Assembly: GCF_010993735.1 (NCBI RefSeq)
Contig: NZ_WQNI01000001.1
Location: 248,001 to 312,000, forward strand
DNA: 64,000 nucleotides
Direction of reading: 5' to 3'
Source: Chelativorans alearensis
Lineage (GTDB): Bacteria; Pseudomonadota; Alphaproteobacteria; Rhizobiales; Rhizobiaceae
Shown here one piece after another: positions 1 through 8,016 of the stretch (the first letter of the stretch is position 1; each line of letters opens with the position of its first letter). The notes under the pieces are model-generated. The model was given only the letters and a program-made list of their open reading frames with translations. It was not told the origin of the DNA and ran no database searches. The position numbers were made by a program, and so were the translations under genes.

Positions 1-578
1 ACGGCCAGACCGAGATGCTGATGAAGCTCCACGCGCAACGGAGCGGCAACTGGTGGCCGCGGCACGACCCGGCGGTCGCCTTCGTCGCCGGCGACCGGCG
101 GCTCAACGGCGTCTTCGAACTGTGGAGCATCCTGAAGAACCTCTCCATCGCCTCGCTCGGTGACATGTCGCGCCAGGGCTTCGTGAAGGACGAGGCCGAA
201 GAGGGCAGGGGAGAGGACTGGAGGAAGAGGATCGAGATCCGTACCCAGAACATCGAAAACCCCATCCTCTCCCTTTCCGGCGGCAACCAGCAGAAGGTGC
301 TGTTCGCCCGCGCTCTTTCCACCCGCGCACCGGTGGTGCTGATGGACGACCCGATGCGCGGCGTCGATGTCGGCACCAAGCAGGAAGTCTACCGCATCGT
401 CCGCGACGAGGCGGCGGCCGGCCGCACCTTCGTCTGGTACTCGACGGAGATGGAGGAGGTGTGCCTGTGCGACCGCGTCTACGTCTTCCGCGAAGGCGTG
501 ATCGTCGCCGAGCTCGCCGGCGGCGACGTCAACGAGGCGAACATCCTCGCCGCCTCCTTCCAGGGAGCGGCGGCGTGA
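1..578 (+). CDS. Sugar ABC transporter ATP-binding protein (RbsA-type), 3' part
   Basis: This is the C-terminal end of a duplicated-NBD sugar importer ATPase; its 5' part lies outside the window. The reading frame is open from base 3. Visible motifs are the signature LSGGNQQK and a Walker B followed by RGVDVGTK, which is typical of the second NBD of RbsA/MglA/XylG proteins. The Walker B reads VVLMDDPMRG, so Asp stands where the catalytic Glu is usual, and the switch position reads STEMEE rather than a His. The second NBD of this family is often non-canonical, so this need not mean loss of function. The next permease GTG start overlaps this stop by 4 bases, so the genes form one operon. The substrate is unknown; the lactonase downstream suggests an aldose. 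Confidence 0.9.
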   Translation, partial: GQTEMLMKLHAQRSGNWWPRHDPAVAFVAGDRRLNGVFELWSILKNLSIASLGDMSRQGFVKDEAEEGRGEDWRKRIEIRTQNIENPILSLSGGNQQKVLFARALSTRAPVVLMDDPMRGVDVGTKQEVYRIVRDEAAAGRTFVWYSTEMEEVCLCDRVYVFREGVIVAELAGGDVNEANILAASFQGAAA

Positions 579-1522
579 ATCTGCGGCCTTCCTCCGACAC
601 AATCCGGCTGATCGTTCCCGCCCTCTCGCTGGCGAGCCTGCTCGCCGCCGTCTTCTGGCTGCAGCCGCGGGCAATGAGCTACATCGGCCTGAACCTGCTT
701 TTCAACCTGGCGGTTCCCATCGCGCTGGCGACCATCGCCCAGATGCTCATCATGGCGGTCAACAATCTCGATCTGTCGATGGGCGCCTTCGTCAGCTTCG
801 TGGCCTGCGTGGCGGCCACCTTCCTCTACGACAGCCCCTTGCTCGGCGTGCTGATCCTCCTCGCCGCCGTCGCCGCCTATGCCCTCCTCGGCGTCGTCAT
901 CCACCTGCGCAACCTGCCATCCATTGTCGTCACGCTCGGCATGAGCTTCATATGGACGGGGTTGGCGGTGCTTCTCCTGCCGGCCCCCGGCGGTCATGCG
1001 CCGGAATGGGCGCGCTGGCTGATGACGGCCAAGCCGCCGCTCATGCCGATGGCCATCGTCGCCAGCATCCTGATCGCCCTTCTTGCCCATTTCATCGTCA
1101 TGCGCTCGTCCTTCGGCGTGCTCGTGCGTGGCGTCGGCGGCAACGAGCGCTCGGTGGAGCGGGCCGGCTGGTCGGCGCTGGCGGCGAGGGCAGGGGCCTA
1201 CGGGCTGGCCGGCGCCTTTGCGGTTGCCGCCGGCATCGCCCTTGTCGGCCTCACCACCTCGGCGGACGCCAACATCGCCCTGCGCTACACGCTCCTTTCC
1301 ATCGCCGGCGTCATCCTCGGCGGCGGCGAGTTCGTCGGCGGCCGCGTCTCGCCCGTCGGCGCCGTCATCGGCGCGCTGACGCTGACGCTCGCCGGCTCCT
1401 TCCTCTCCTTCCTGCGCATCTCGCCCGACTGGCAGATCGGCGCGCAGGGCGCCATCCTCATCATCGTCCTGGCATTGAGGCTGTTCCTGAACCGCATCGA
1501 GAACAGGGAGAGGCGCCGATGA
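575..1522 (+). CDS. Sugar ABC transporter permease (RbsC/BPD_transp_2 family), first of two
   Basis: This is an inner-membrane permease of the ribose/xylose/rhamnose importer class, 315 residues, close to the family's usual length. It is almost wholly hydrophobic with about 8-10 membrane segments. It carries the family hallmark NNLDLSMGAFVSF in the first third (compare the usual DLSVG motif) and a GGGEFVGGRVS stretch near the C-terminus, matching the usual GGxxxxGGxGS motif. The GTG start at 575 overlaps the ATPase stop. A longer reading frame exists upstream, but it runs antisense-like through the ATPase gene. It probably pairs with the next permease as a heterodimer. Confidence 0.9.
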   Translation: MNLRPSSDTIRLIVPALSLASLLAAVFWLQPRAMSYIGLNLLFNLAVPIALATIAQMLIMAVNNLDLSMGAFVSFVACVAATFLYDSPLLGVLILLAAVAAYALLGVVIHLRNLPSIVVTLGMSFIWTGLAVLLLPAPGGHAPEWARWLMTAKPPLMPMAIVASILIALLAHFIVMRSSFGVLVRGVGGNERSVERAGWSALAARAGAYGLAGAFAVAAGIALVGLTTSADANIALRYTLLSIAGVILGGGEFVGGRVSPVGAVIGALTLTLAGSFLSFLRISPDWQIGAQGAILIIVLALRLFLNRIENRERRR

Positions 1523-2469
1523 CCCTCTTCCACGGCCTCTTCAGAAAGCCCTGGCTCTGGTCCTGGCTCGCCGTCGCCGTCGTCTGGTCCGCCACCGTCA
1601 TGGTGACGGGCGGGGCGGGCGCGCTCGGCCTTTCCCAGGCCGCGCTCACCTTCGCCGCCTTCTCGGTGATCGTCGGCATCGGCCAGATGTTCGTCATCAC
1701 GCTGGGGCCGGGCAATATCGACCTCTCGGTCCCCGCCACCATGACGCTCGCCGGCACGGTGGCGCTCAAGCTGATGAACGTCGACAACGGCATGATCGTG
1801 CCGGGACTGCTGACCGCGCTTGCCGTCGGCGTCGCCGTCGGCATGTGCAACTACACGCTTATCAAGCTCCTGCGCATCCCGCCGATCATCGCCACGCTCG
1901 CCATGAGCTTCATCGTCCAGTCGGCGGCGATCTGGACCAATCGCGGCCTCAGGATCAAGCCGCCGAGCCTTCTGGCAGAGTTCACCACGTCGAGCACGCT
2001 CGGCATCCCCAACATGGCCATCGTGGCGCTTCTCATAGCCGTCGCCGCCTGGGTGCTCCTGGAAAAAACCCTCTACGGCCGCTGGATCACGGCCATCGGC
2101 CAGAGCATGGCGGCCGCCCGCATGGCCGGCATTCCCGTCGACGGCACGCGCTTCATCACCTACGTGCTGTGCGCCGTGCTTGCCGCCCTTTGCGGCTACC
2201 TGCTCGCCTGCTTTTCGGGCGGTGCGGCGCTCAACATGGGCGCGGAATACCTCCTGATGTCGATCGCCGTCGTCGTCATTGGCGGCACGTCGGTCGCCGG
2301 CGGCGATTCTAACGTGCCGGGCGTGTGGGGCGCCTCGCTGTTCATGTTCCTGGTCGTCTCCATGCTCAACACTTATGGGCTTGGCGCCGGCGTCCGCCTG
2401 ATCATGACCGGCCTCATCATCATCAGCGTCATCGTCGTGGCCAGCGGCCGCCGGGCGCGGCAACCCTGA
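1519..2469 (+). CDS. Sugar ABC transporter permease (RbsC/BPD_transp_2 family), second of two
   Basis: This is a 316-residue integral membrane permease that starts with ATG inside the stop codon of the previous permease (ATGA overlap), which indicates translational coupling. It has the family motif GPGNIDLSVPATM near residue 65 and GGTSVAGGDSN near the C-terminus, the paralogous counterparts of the motifs in the upstream permease. Two different permeases with one double-NBD ATPase is the layout of rhamnose/autoinducer-2-type importers. The matching periplasmic binding protein is not seen and is presumably upstream of the window. Confidence 0.9.
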   Translation: MTLFHGLFRKPWLWSWLAVAVVWSATVMVTGGAGALGLSQAALTFAAFSVIVGIGQMFVITLGPGNIDLSVPATMTLAGTVALKLMNVDNGMIVPGLLTALAVGVAVGMCNYTLIKLLRIPPIIATLAMSFIVQSAAIWTNRGLRIKPPSLLAEFTTSSTLGIPNMAIVALLIAVAAWVLLEKTLYGRWITAIGQSMAAARMAGIPVDGTRFITYVLCAVLAALCGYLLACFSGGAALNMGAEYLLMSIAVVVIGGTSVAGGDSNVPGVWGASLFMFLVVSMLNTYGLGAGVRLIMTGLIIISVIVVASGRRARQP

Positions 2470-2482
2470 GACAGAACGAAGC

Positions 2483-3397
2483 ATGAGCCACGATACCCTC
2501 TACGAAGTCCACGACCCCCGCTTCCGCTCGCTGATCATCAAGAACGCGCGGCTCGAACAGCTCTACACCGGCTGCCGCTGGGCCGAAGGCCCTGTCTGGT
2601 TTGCCGATGCCAACCAGCTTCTCTTCAGCGACATCCCCAACCAGCGCATGCTGCGCTGGGAGCCCGAAGGCGGCGTTTCCGTCTTCCGTGCGCCTTCCAA
2701 CTTCGCCAACGGCAACACCCGCGACCGTGAGGGCCGGCTCGTCACCTGCGAGCACGGCACCCGCCGCCTCACCCGCACCGAGCCCGACGGCACGATCACC
2801 GTGCTCGCCGATTCCTTCGCCGGCAAACGGCTTAACTCGCCCAACGACGTGATCGTGCGCTCCGACGGTTCGGTCTGGTTCACCGACCCCACCTACGGCA
2901 TCCTTTCCGACTACGAGGGCTACAAGGCCGAGCCGGAGCAGGGCGCCCGCAACGTCTACCGCTTCGACCCGGAAACAGGCGAGCTTGCCGCCGTTGCCGG
3001 CGACTTCCGCCAGCCCAACGGCCTTGCCTTCTCGCCGAATGAGACCACGCTCTACATCGCCGATTCCGCCGCCAGCCACGACGAAACCGCCCCACGCCAC
3101 ATCCGCGCCTTCGACGTGGTCGACGGCAAGGCGCTCGAAAACGGCCGCGTCTTCGCATCGATCGACAAGGGCATCCCCGACGGCATGCGCGTCGACACAG
3201 AAGGCAACGTCTGGTCGAGCGCGGCCGACGGCGTCCACTGCTTCGCCCCCGATGGCCGGCTTCTCGGCAAGATCCTGGTGCCCGAGACCGTCGCCAACCT
3301 CACCTTCGGCGGCCCCCGCCGTAATCGCCTTTTCATCACCGCGACGACGTCACTCTACGCACTCTACGTCACCGCAACCGGCGCGCAGCGGCCATGA
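2483..3397 (+). CDS. SMP-30/gluconolactonase/LRE family protein
   Basis: This is a six-bladed beta-propeller lactonase, 304 residues. Family members use one divalent metal to hydrolyse sugar lactones. The putative metal ligands are Glu35 (CRWAEGPVW), Asn121 (NSPNDV), Asn179 (RQPNGL) and Asp233 (IPDGM), all in the usual order. It starts 13 bases after the second permease stop, so it closes the sugar importer operon. In non-phosphorylative aldose pathways, a dehydrogenase forms the lactone and this enzyme opens it. The aldo/keto reductase at 6721-7743 could supply such a lactone; this link is inferred from proximity only. Confidence 0.9.
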   Translation: MSHDTLYEVHDPRFRSLIIKNARLEQLYTGCRWAEGPVWFADANQLLFSDIPNQRMLRWEPEGGVSVFRAPSNFANGNTRDREGRLVTCEHGTRRLTRTEPDGTITVLADSFAGKRLNSPNDVIVRSDGSVWFTDPTYGILSDYEGYKAEPEQGARNVYRFDPETGELAAVAGDFRQPNGLAFSPNETTLYIADSAASHDETAPRHIRAFDVVDGKALENGRVFASIDKGIPDGMRVDTEGNVWSSAADGVHCFAPDGRLLGKILVPETVANLTFGGPRRNRLFITATTSLYALYVTATGAQRP

Positions 3398-3471
3398 ACC
3401 ACTGGGGCGAAAGAGTTGTTGTAGGCGTCACCGCATAAGCCCCCGTGAGTTCCATAATACATGTTATGCGA

Positions 3472-3609
3472 TTACAGGTAGATTTCCGCATTCCTGGCGA
3501 GAGACGGCCCCAGGTACCCGCCCTCCTGGATAAGCGCCCTGGGCGGCCGCAGCCGCACGATCTCGCGTGCCATCGCGGCAAAACCCTCGCCCGTCATCTT
3601 CACCTCGGA
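3472..3609 (-). pseudogene. Remnant of a histone deacetylase/acetylpolyamine amidohydrolase family gene (C-terminal fragment)
   Basis: About 45 codons on the minus strand, ending in TAA at 3472-3474, read EGFAAMAREI..., then ALIQEGGYLGPSLARN. This matches the conserved C-terminal strand-helix of class II HDAC/AphA enzymes (usual form VQEGGY...LG.N). No catalytic His/Asp region is found anywhere nearby, so only the tail remains. The similarity stops at about 3610, where the sequence changes abruptly to a copy of part of the toxin gene located 1.1 kb downstream. It is a decayed fragment, not an expressed gene. The call rests on recognising the EGGY motif and its surroundings. Confidence 0.55.
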
Positions 3610-3615
3610 CAGGGG

Positions 3616-3667
3616 CCCGGAACGAGTATGATCATCGATCTGCGAGTGCCCTTTCAGAGCCACCACG
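3616..3667 (+). repeat. 52-bp partial duplicate of the AHH-toxin gene
   Basis: Bases 3616-3667 match 4760-4811 with no gaps and four mismatches (offset 1144). Read in frame, this copy encodes GTSMIIDLRVPFQSHH, against GTSVIIDPRAPFQSHH in the intact gene, so it ends exactly at the double-His of the nuclease motif. After that the frame diverges and stops within eight codons. It is a fragment of a second toxin module or a recombination scar. The conserved reading frame suggests it descends from coding sequence. Confidence 0.8.
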
Positions 3668-3921
3668 GGAAAAGGCCGGGATTCCGATGAGTCCCGCCGT
3701 CACAGAGCGCGCCGTCGGCGGAAGCGATCTACTACGGACCATATATACGTATTCACGATAATTGACCCCGCCAGGCAGCGACAATCCTTTACGCGGCGGC
3801 TTCTCCGGTTAGGCTTGCCCCGCTTCCCCGCCGTGGCTCCCATCGCCACTGGTCGATCTCCAACAAGGAATGCGCCATCATGCTCGATGCACACGGGGCC
3901 GAACGCAACAGGGAGACCACG

Positions 3922-4581
3922 ATGACCGACAAGGCGAGGCAGCGTCCTCCGTCCCACCGCAAACCGCAGAAGGGGAAGTACTTCGTCTTCGGACCGGATA
4001 TTCGCGGGGGCGGCACAGGCCATGGCGTGATTTTCGAGAACGAACAGAACCTGCTGACGCCGCCGCGTCTCATCGTCCGGCCGGAAGAGGGCGGCTTTCC
4101 CGTCCTGAGGGAGAAGCCGCGACTGAGATATGTTCCGAAGGAAGGAAAGATGCCGCGCGACCTGGAAGGGGGGCTCAGCGGCTACTGGATGGTCTCCGAG
4201 CGGCTGAAGCAGATCTTCGAGCGCGTGGACCCCAAGGGCTTCGCCTTCGCGGCCTGCGATTTCGTCCTGCCCGACGGCTCGAACGGGCCGCAATATTACC
4301 TCTGCGATGTCACCCGGACGCTCGACGCGCTCGACGAGGAGGCTTCGACCGTCCGAATTCAGATCGAACCTTCCGGTTCAAAAATCTTTCGAGCACTAGT
4401 CGGTATGACGCGCCTGACCTTTAGGCAGGACATTGTCGGCGACGCGCATGTCTTCGTGCAGCCTAATCTTACCACCGATCCGATTTGCGACAGCGCGTTG
4501 CGCGATGCCTGCAAGGCGGCCGGCCTTGGCAAGAAGGATGGCCTGAAGGGCATCATGTTCGATGACGCCGCCGACCTCTGA
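3922..4581 (+). CDS. DUF1629 (Imm11-like) immunity protein
   Basis: This is a 219-residue soluble protein without signal or membrane segments. The order KGKYFVFGPD, then YWMVSERLKQIFERVDP, then YYLCDVTRTLDALDEE, is the pattern I associate with DUF1629, a family classed among immunity proteins of polymorphic toxin systems. The start at 3922 is preferred because GGGAGA lies six bases upstream; an in-frame ATG at 3880 with AAGGA upstream would add 14 residues. The gene sits 64 bases before a toxin-like gene on the same strand, so the likely role is protection of the producer against that toxin. Family assignment is from memory of the motif pattern. Confidence 0.65.
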   Translation: MTDKARQRPPSHRKPQKGKYFVFGPDIRGGGTGHGVIFENEQNLLTPPRLIVRPEEGGFPVLREKPRLRYVPKEGKMPRDLEGGLSGYWMVSERLKQIFERVDPKGFAFAACDFVLPDGSNGPQYYLCDVTRTLDALDEEASTVRIQIEPSGSKIFRALVGMTRLTFRQDIVGDAHVFVQPNLTTDPICDSALRDACKAAGLGKKDGLKGIMFDDAADL

Positions 4582-4645
4582 GTATCGATCTCTTTTTGCT
4601 GCTGATTTTCAAACACGAATTCTTTGTGCTGATGAGGTATTTCGC

Positions 4646-6469
4646 ATGGACAACAGGCCGACGGAACTTCCGAGCATAACCGTGCACGGCGGCGATGATC
4701 GTCGATCCCCGCACGTCAGCACGACCGAAGACGGTGATCGGCACGGGCGTGGTGGCAAGCCCGGAACGAGTGTGATCATCGATCCGCGCGCGCCCTTTCA
4801 GAGCCACCACGTCGTCCCGCAGGATGTGTTCAAGAACAATCCGCTGCTTAGGAAGCTTGCGGAACTTGGCCTGTTCAATCCCGAGGCACCGGGCAACAAG
4901 CTCAATCTGCCGGCGACGAAGAATCTGGCAGCCATTCTGAATGTAACGCCCCATAATGGCGGGCCGCTCAACACCTATCAGGACGGCGTGCGCGAAGCAA
5001 TCGGGGCCATTGAACGTTCGAAGGACGGCCGCGCGGCGATGGCGGGTGATCGCGCTGCTGCGGGACGGGTGGCGGCGCAGGTGAACCATCTGCGCGACAC
5101 GCTGAAGACGGCGCTCGACCGGGGCGATCTCTACACCAACACGCCGCTCGGCATGAAGCCGAAGGCAGCCAGCAGGCACAATGCCCAGCTCCTCGCGCAT
5201 CTCGCCGAGTACCAGCGGCAGCATGCCGCCGAGATCGCGGAAATGGGCAGGCGGGTCGGACCGGAGGCGGAGTGGCACAGCGCCCTCCGGTCTCCCGAGA
5301 AAGCCGAGGCGATGGTCAAGGCGCTGCAGAAAGAGGGAAAGACGGCCGCCCTCAGCGAACTTGCAGTGGCGATTGCCCAGGCCAGGGCGGCCGGCCGCTT
5401 TGCGCCGTCGGCCGCACTCCTGGAGCGGCTGGGCACGACCTTCCGTGGCGCGGCCAAGGCGCTGGGCATCGGCGCGCTTGGCGCCGCCGGGGCGATGATC
5501 GATGCCCGGCAATCGGTGGCGCAGGCGAAGGATCTGGCGGCGAAGGGCGATGCCGCGGGCGCCAACAACGTGATGAACGGGCTTGGCGCGCGGCTTGCGT
5601 TCGGCTGGATGGGCGCCGAATGGGGCGCCACGGCTGGCATGGCGGCGGGCCCGTGGGGCGCCCTTGCGGGCGGTGCGCTTGGCGGTGTAGCCGGCGTCCT
5701 CGGCGGCGAGGCGCTGGTCAACGCCATCGCTGGAGCCGGCCGGAAGATCGAAGCGGCTCTGAACGGCATGGCGGCACCGGAGCAGCCCGCCGCGCCGGCA
5801 CCGGCGGCACCTGCCATCGCGCTCCCGGCGGGCCAGACGCCGCAGTCGGCCGCGCGCGCAACGCCGCCGGCCCCCAAGACGCCGAAAGCGCCGACGTTGC
5901 CCCTTGCGCATCGACCGCCTTTGCCCGGTGCCGCGAACCTGCCACCGCCTGGCCCGGTGGCCTGGCGCGGTGGGGCTGTTGCCGCCATGGATGCCAAGCC
6001 TGCCGCCCTGCTCCGGAAGATGGAGGCGGAGATAGCGGTCGAGAACAGCCCGGCCGGCAAGATCGGCGCGGAGCAACTGCCAGGCGGGCGGGCCGGAATC
6101 GCGCCCCCGATGCCGGCCGATCCCCATGCGCGCCCTGAGGCCGGTTGGAACGCGCCCGCCGATGGCCCGGTGAAGCCGGGGATCGCAACGCGCCTGCTCG
6201 ACCGGATCGGTGCACCCTTCGGCCGCCCGCCGTCCCTGCCGGTCTACCGCTACAATGGACGGCTTGTGCCCGGAGCGCGCACCGAAGTGGAGGCGGCGGC
6301 GCTGGTGGACAACAGGAGCGGCGGCATCAGCCCAGGGACCGCGCGGCGGTTCGCGGCGCTGCTGGATCACCTCGACGCGTCACCGCAGACCTTCATCAGC
6401 CTGGACGCGCCGGTGCCGCGGCCGGCCGACTATCTGCAAGTTCCCTTGACCACGCCTGCCCTCGGGTAG
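4646..6469 (+). CDS. Polymorphic-toxin-like protein with N-terminal AHH (HNH/EndoVII) nuclease domain
   Basis: This is a 607-residue protein. Residues 52-115 contain SHHVVPQDVF, then NKLNLPAT, then TPHNGGPLNTY, the layout of AHH nucleases of the HNH/endonuclease VII superfamily (catalytic His54-His55 and His103). A helical, charged region follows (about 120-265), then an Ala/Gly-rich, glycine-zipper-like stretch (about 270-362), a Pro/Ala-rich linker (about 365-440) and a small C-terminal region. There is no signal peptide. The start at 4646 has GAGG eight bases upstream; an ATG at 4562 in the same frame would overlap the immunity gene. The upstream DUF1629 gene is the likely immunity partner. 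Putting the nuclease at the N-terminus is the reverse of most secreted toxins. The delivery route is unknown. Confidence 0.7.
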   Translation: MDNRPTELPSITVHGGDDRRSPHVSTTEDGDRHGRGGKPGTSVIIDPRAPFQSHHVVPQDVFKNNPLLRKLAELGLFNPEAPGNKLNLPATKNLAAILNVTPHNGGPLNTYQDGVREAIGAIERSKDGRAAMAGDRAAAGRVAAQVNHLRDTLKTALDRGDLYTNTPLGMKPKAASRHNAQLLAHLAEYQRQHAAEIAEMGRRVGPEAEWHSALRSPEKAEAMVKALQKEGKTAALSELAVAIAQARAAGRFAPSAALLERLGTTFRGAAKALGIGALGAAGAMIDARQSVAQAKDLAAKGDAAGANNVMNGLGARLAFGWMGAEWGATAGMAAGPWGALAGGALGGVAGVLGGEALVNAIAGAGRKIEAALNGMAAPEQPAAPAPAAPAIALPAGQTPQSAARATPPAPKTPKAPTLPLAHRPPLPGAANLPPPGPVAWRGGAVAAMDAKPAALLRKMEAEIAVENSPAGKIGAEQLPGGRAGIAPPMPADPHARPEAGWNAPADGPVKPGIATRLLDRIGAPFGRPPSLPVYRYNGRLVPGARTEVEAAALVDNRSGGISPGTARRFAALLDHLDASPQTFISLDAPVPRPADYLQVPLTTPALG

Positions 6470-6482
6470 TCGGGCCCTTCCA

Positions 6483-6632
6483 TGGCGGACCCACGAGCCC
6501 ATCCTGGCCGCCCTGAAGAAGGGCGACCGAGAGGAGCTTCTATCCGCACTTCGCTGCCACATCGCCGTCGCGCAGGACGCTGTGGTGGCCCTTTTTGAAG
6601 GCATCGAGGACGGCAGCGGCGGCGATTCCTAG
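6483..6632 (+). pseudogene. FCD-domain GntR (FadR-type) regulator, C-terminal remnant
   Basis: Fifty codons read WRTHEPILAALKKGDREELL, then SALRCHIAVAQDAVVALFEG, ending in TAG. The pattern of EH..IL.AL..GD......LR.HI is the last two helices of the FCD effector domain of FadR-type GntR regulators; compare EEHRTIYNAIVEGRAEDARE in the intact GntR gene at 53804-54577. No DNA-binding domain or earlier FCD helices are found upstream, where the toxin-like gene ends at 6469. The toxin region therefore seems to have replaced or interrupted an older regulator gene next to the sugar genes. Confidence 0.6.
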
Positions 6633-6720
6633 TTTTACAGCTACGATTTGCCGCCGCGTCCTTCGCGCCCCTCCGTCCTGAGCTTGCTGAAGGGGCCGGA
6701 CATCTCCCGCCAGGGGGAGA

Positions 6721-7743
6721 TCAGCCGGTCGGTGCGGCGGAGTGCATCAGGCCTTCGGCCTTGAGATCCCTCCACAGCTCCGCCGGAATGTCGGTATCGA
6801 GGATGGCCCGGTTTGCCTTGACCTGGTCGACGCTCTGCCCGCCGGGGATGACGGAGCAGACGAGCGGGCTTAGAAGCGGAAACTGCAGCGCCGCCTCGAC
6901 GAGCTTCACGCCATGGCGGCCGCAGACGGCCTCGATGCGCCCGACTTTCTCCAGAATCTCCTTCGGCGCTTCCGAGTAGTTGTAGAAGGCGCCCGGCTTC
7001 GGCCCCGTGGCGAGGATGCCGGAATTGTAAGGGCCGCCGAGCACGATGCCGATGCCGCGTTTCTCGCACAGCGGCAGGAAGCTATCCAGCGCTTCCTGCT
7101 CCAGAAGCGTGTAGCGGCCAGCCAGGAGGAAGAGGTCGAAATCGCCATGCTCGGCGAGCCACTGGCACGGCTGCCATTCGTTCACTCCTGCCCCGAACGC
7201 CTTGATCACGCCCTGGTCGCGCAGCGATAAAAGCGCGTAGTAGCCGGAGCGCATCAGTTCCTCGAGCTTCGCCTTCAGCGCTTCCTCGGAGCCGTGGTTG
7301 AAGACGTCGAGATCGTGGGCGTAGAGGATGTCGACGCGGTCGACGCCGAGCCGCTCGAGCGAGAACTCGACCGAGCGCATGACGCCGTCATAGGTATAGT
7401 CGTACACCTCCCGGCGCGATGGCGTGTCGAAGAACTTGCCGATGCCGGTGCGCTCCTCCGGCGGGCACGCGCGCAGGAGCCGGCCCACCTTGGTGGACAG
7501 CACATAGTCGTCGCGCGGTCGCCCGCGCAGGAAACGGTTGAGCCGCGTCTCCGCCAGGCCGAGCCCGTAGAGCGGCGCGGTATCGAAATAGCGGCACCCG
7601 GTCTCCCACGCGCCTTCCAGCGCGCCCTGCGCCCCCTCGTCGGAGATCGCCCGGTAAAGGTTGCCGAGCGGTGCGGTGCCGAAGCCGAGTTCGGTAAAGG
7701 TGATGCCACGGCCGGCAAGCCGCTCGAAGTGACGCGTTTTCAT
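6721..7743 (-). CDS. Aldo/keto reductase (L-fucose/D-threo-aldose 1-dehydrogenase-like)
   Basis: This is a 340-residue TIM-barrel oxidoreductase. The tetrad is visible: Asp and Tyr in FDTAPLYGLGLAE, Lys in LSTKVGRL and His in LYAHDLDVF. The opening FTELGFGTAPLGNLY and the GKFFDTPSRR insertion resemble D-threo-aldose 1-dehydrogenases and pyridoxal/fucose dehydrogenases, which oxidise the aldose C1 to a lactone. The ATG at 7743 is preceded by GAGGA; a longer frame to 7842 would run through the intergenic repeat and is rejected. It diverges from the BtpA-kinase operon. Together with the SMP-30 lactonase (2483) and FucU-like mutarotase (17282) it suggests an oxidative fucose-like route, which is an inference. 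Confidence 0.87.
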   Translation of the reverse strand: MKTRHFERLAGRGITFTELGFGTAPLGNLYRAISDEGAQGALEGAWETGCRYFDTAPLYGLGLAETRLNRFLRGRPRDDYVLSTKVGRLLRACPPEERTGIGKFFDTPSRREVYDYTYDGVMRSVEFSLERLGVDRVDILYAHDLDVFNHGSEEALKAKLEELMRSGYYALLSLRDQGVIKAFGAGVNEWQPCQWLAEHGDFDLFLLAGRYTLLEQEALDSFLPLCEKRGIGIVLGGPYNSGILATGPKPGAFYNYSEAPKEILEKVGRIEAVCGRHGVKLVEAALQFPLLSPLVCSVIPGGQSVDQVKANRAILDTDIPAELWRDLKAEGLMHSAAPTG

Positions 7744-7870
7744 TGAACGTTTCCTCTTTTCCGCCGTGTGGAGCGCAACGTATATCGAGATCCGGCTGGT
7801 TGGTAGCGGGTGGCGGCGGCAAATCCGCAAGGATGTTCCCACTCGCGGTAGGGCGCCAGCCCTCGCGCCT

Positions 7871-7908
7871 CCCCTCCCCCTTGTGGGGAGGGGTGAGGGG
7901 TGGGGGTC
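7871..7908. repeat. Dispersed GC-rich palindromic repeat, copy 1
   Basis: This 38-base stretch (CCCCTCCCCCTT, then GGGGAGGGG, then GGGGTGGGGGTC) matches 13848-13885 with two mismatches. It lies in the divergent promoter region between the aldo/keto reductase and the BtpA-like gene. A second hairpin-like segment follows near 7976-8010 just before the BtpA start. Such palindromic units are common in intergenic DNA of Hyphomicrobiales. Confidence 0.7.
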
Positions 7909-8016
7909 GTCGCGACAAGCTCAGGGGGAGGAACGGCGCCGAGCCAATAGACTCCTCTCCAACCCGTTGCTAGCATCCCTCCCCTATCGGGAGTGAGGGG
8001 CAATCGGGGAGGACGA

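Noticed and set aside
4553-6370. A 605-codon open frame on the minus strand
   Set aside because: It is the antisense shadow of the AHH toxin-like gene; the plus strand encodes recognisable nuclease motifs and has a ribosome-binding site.
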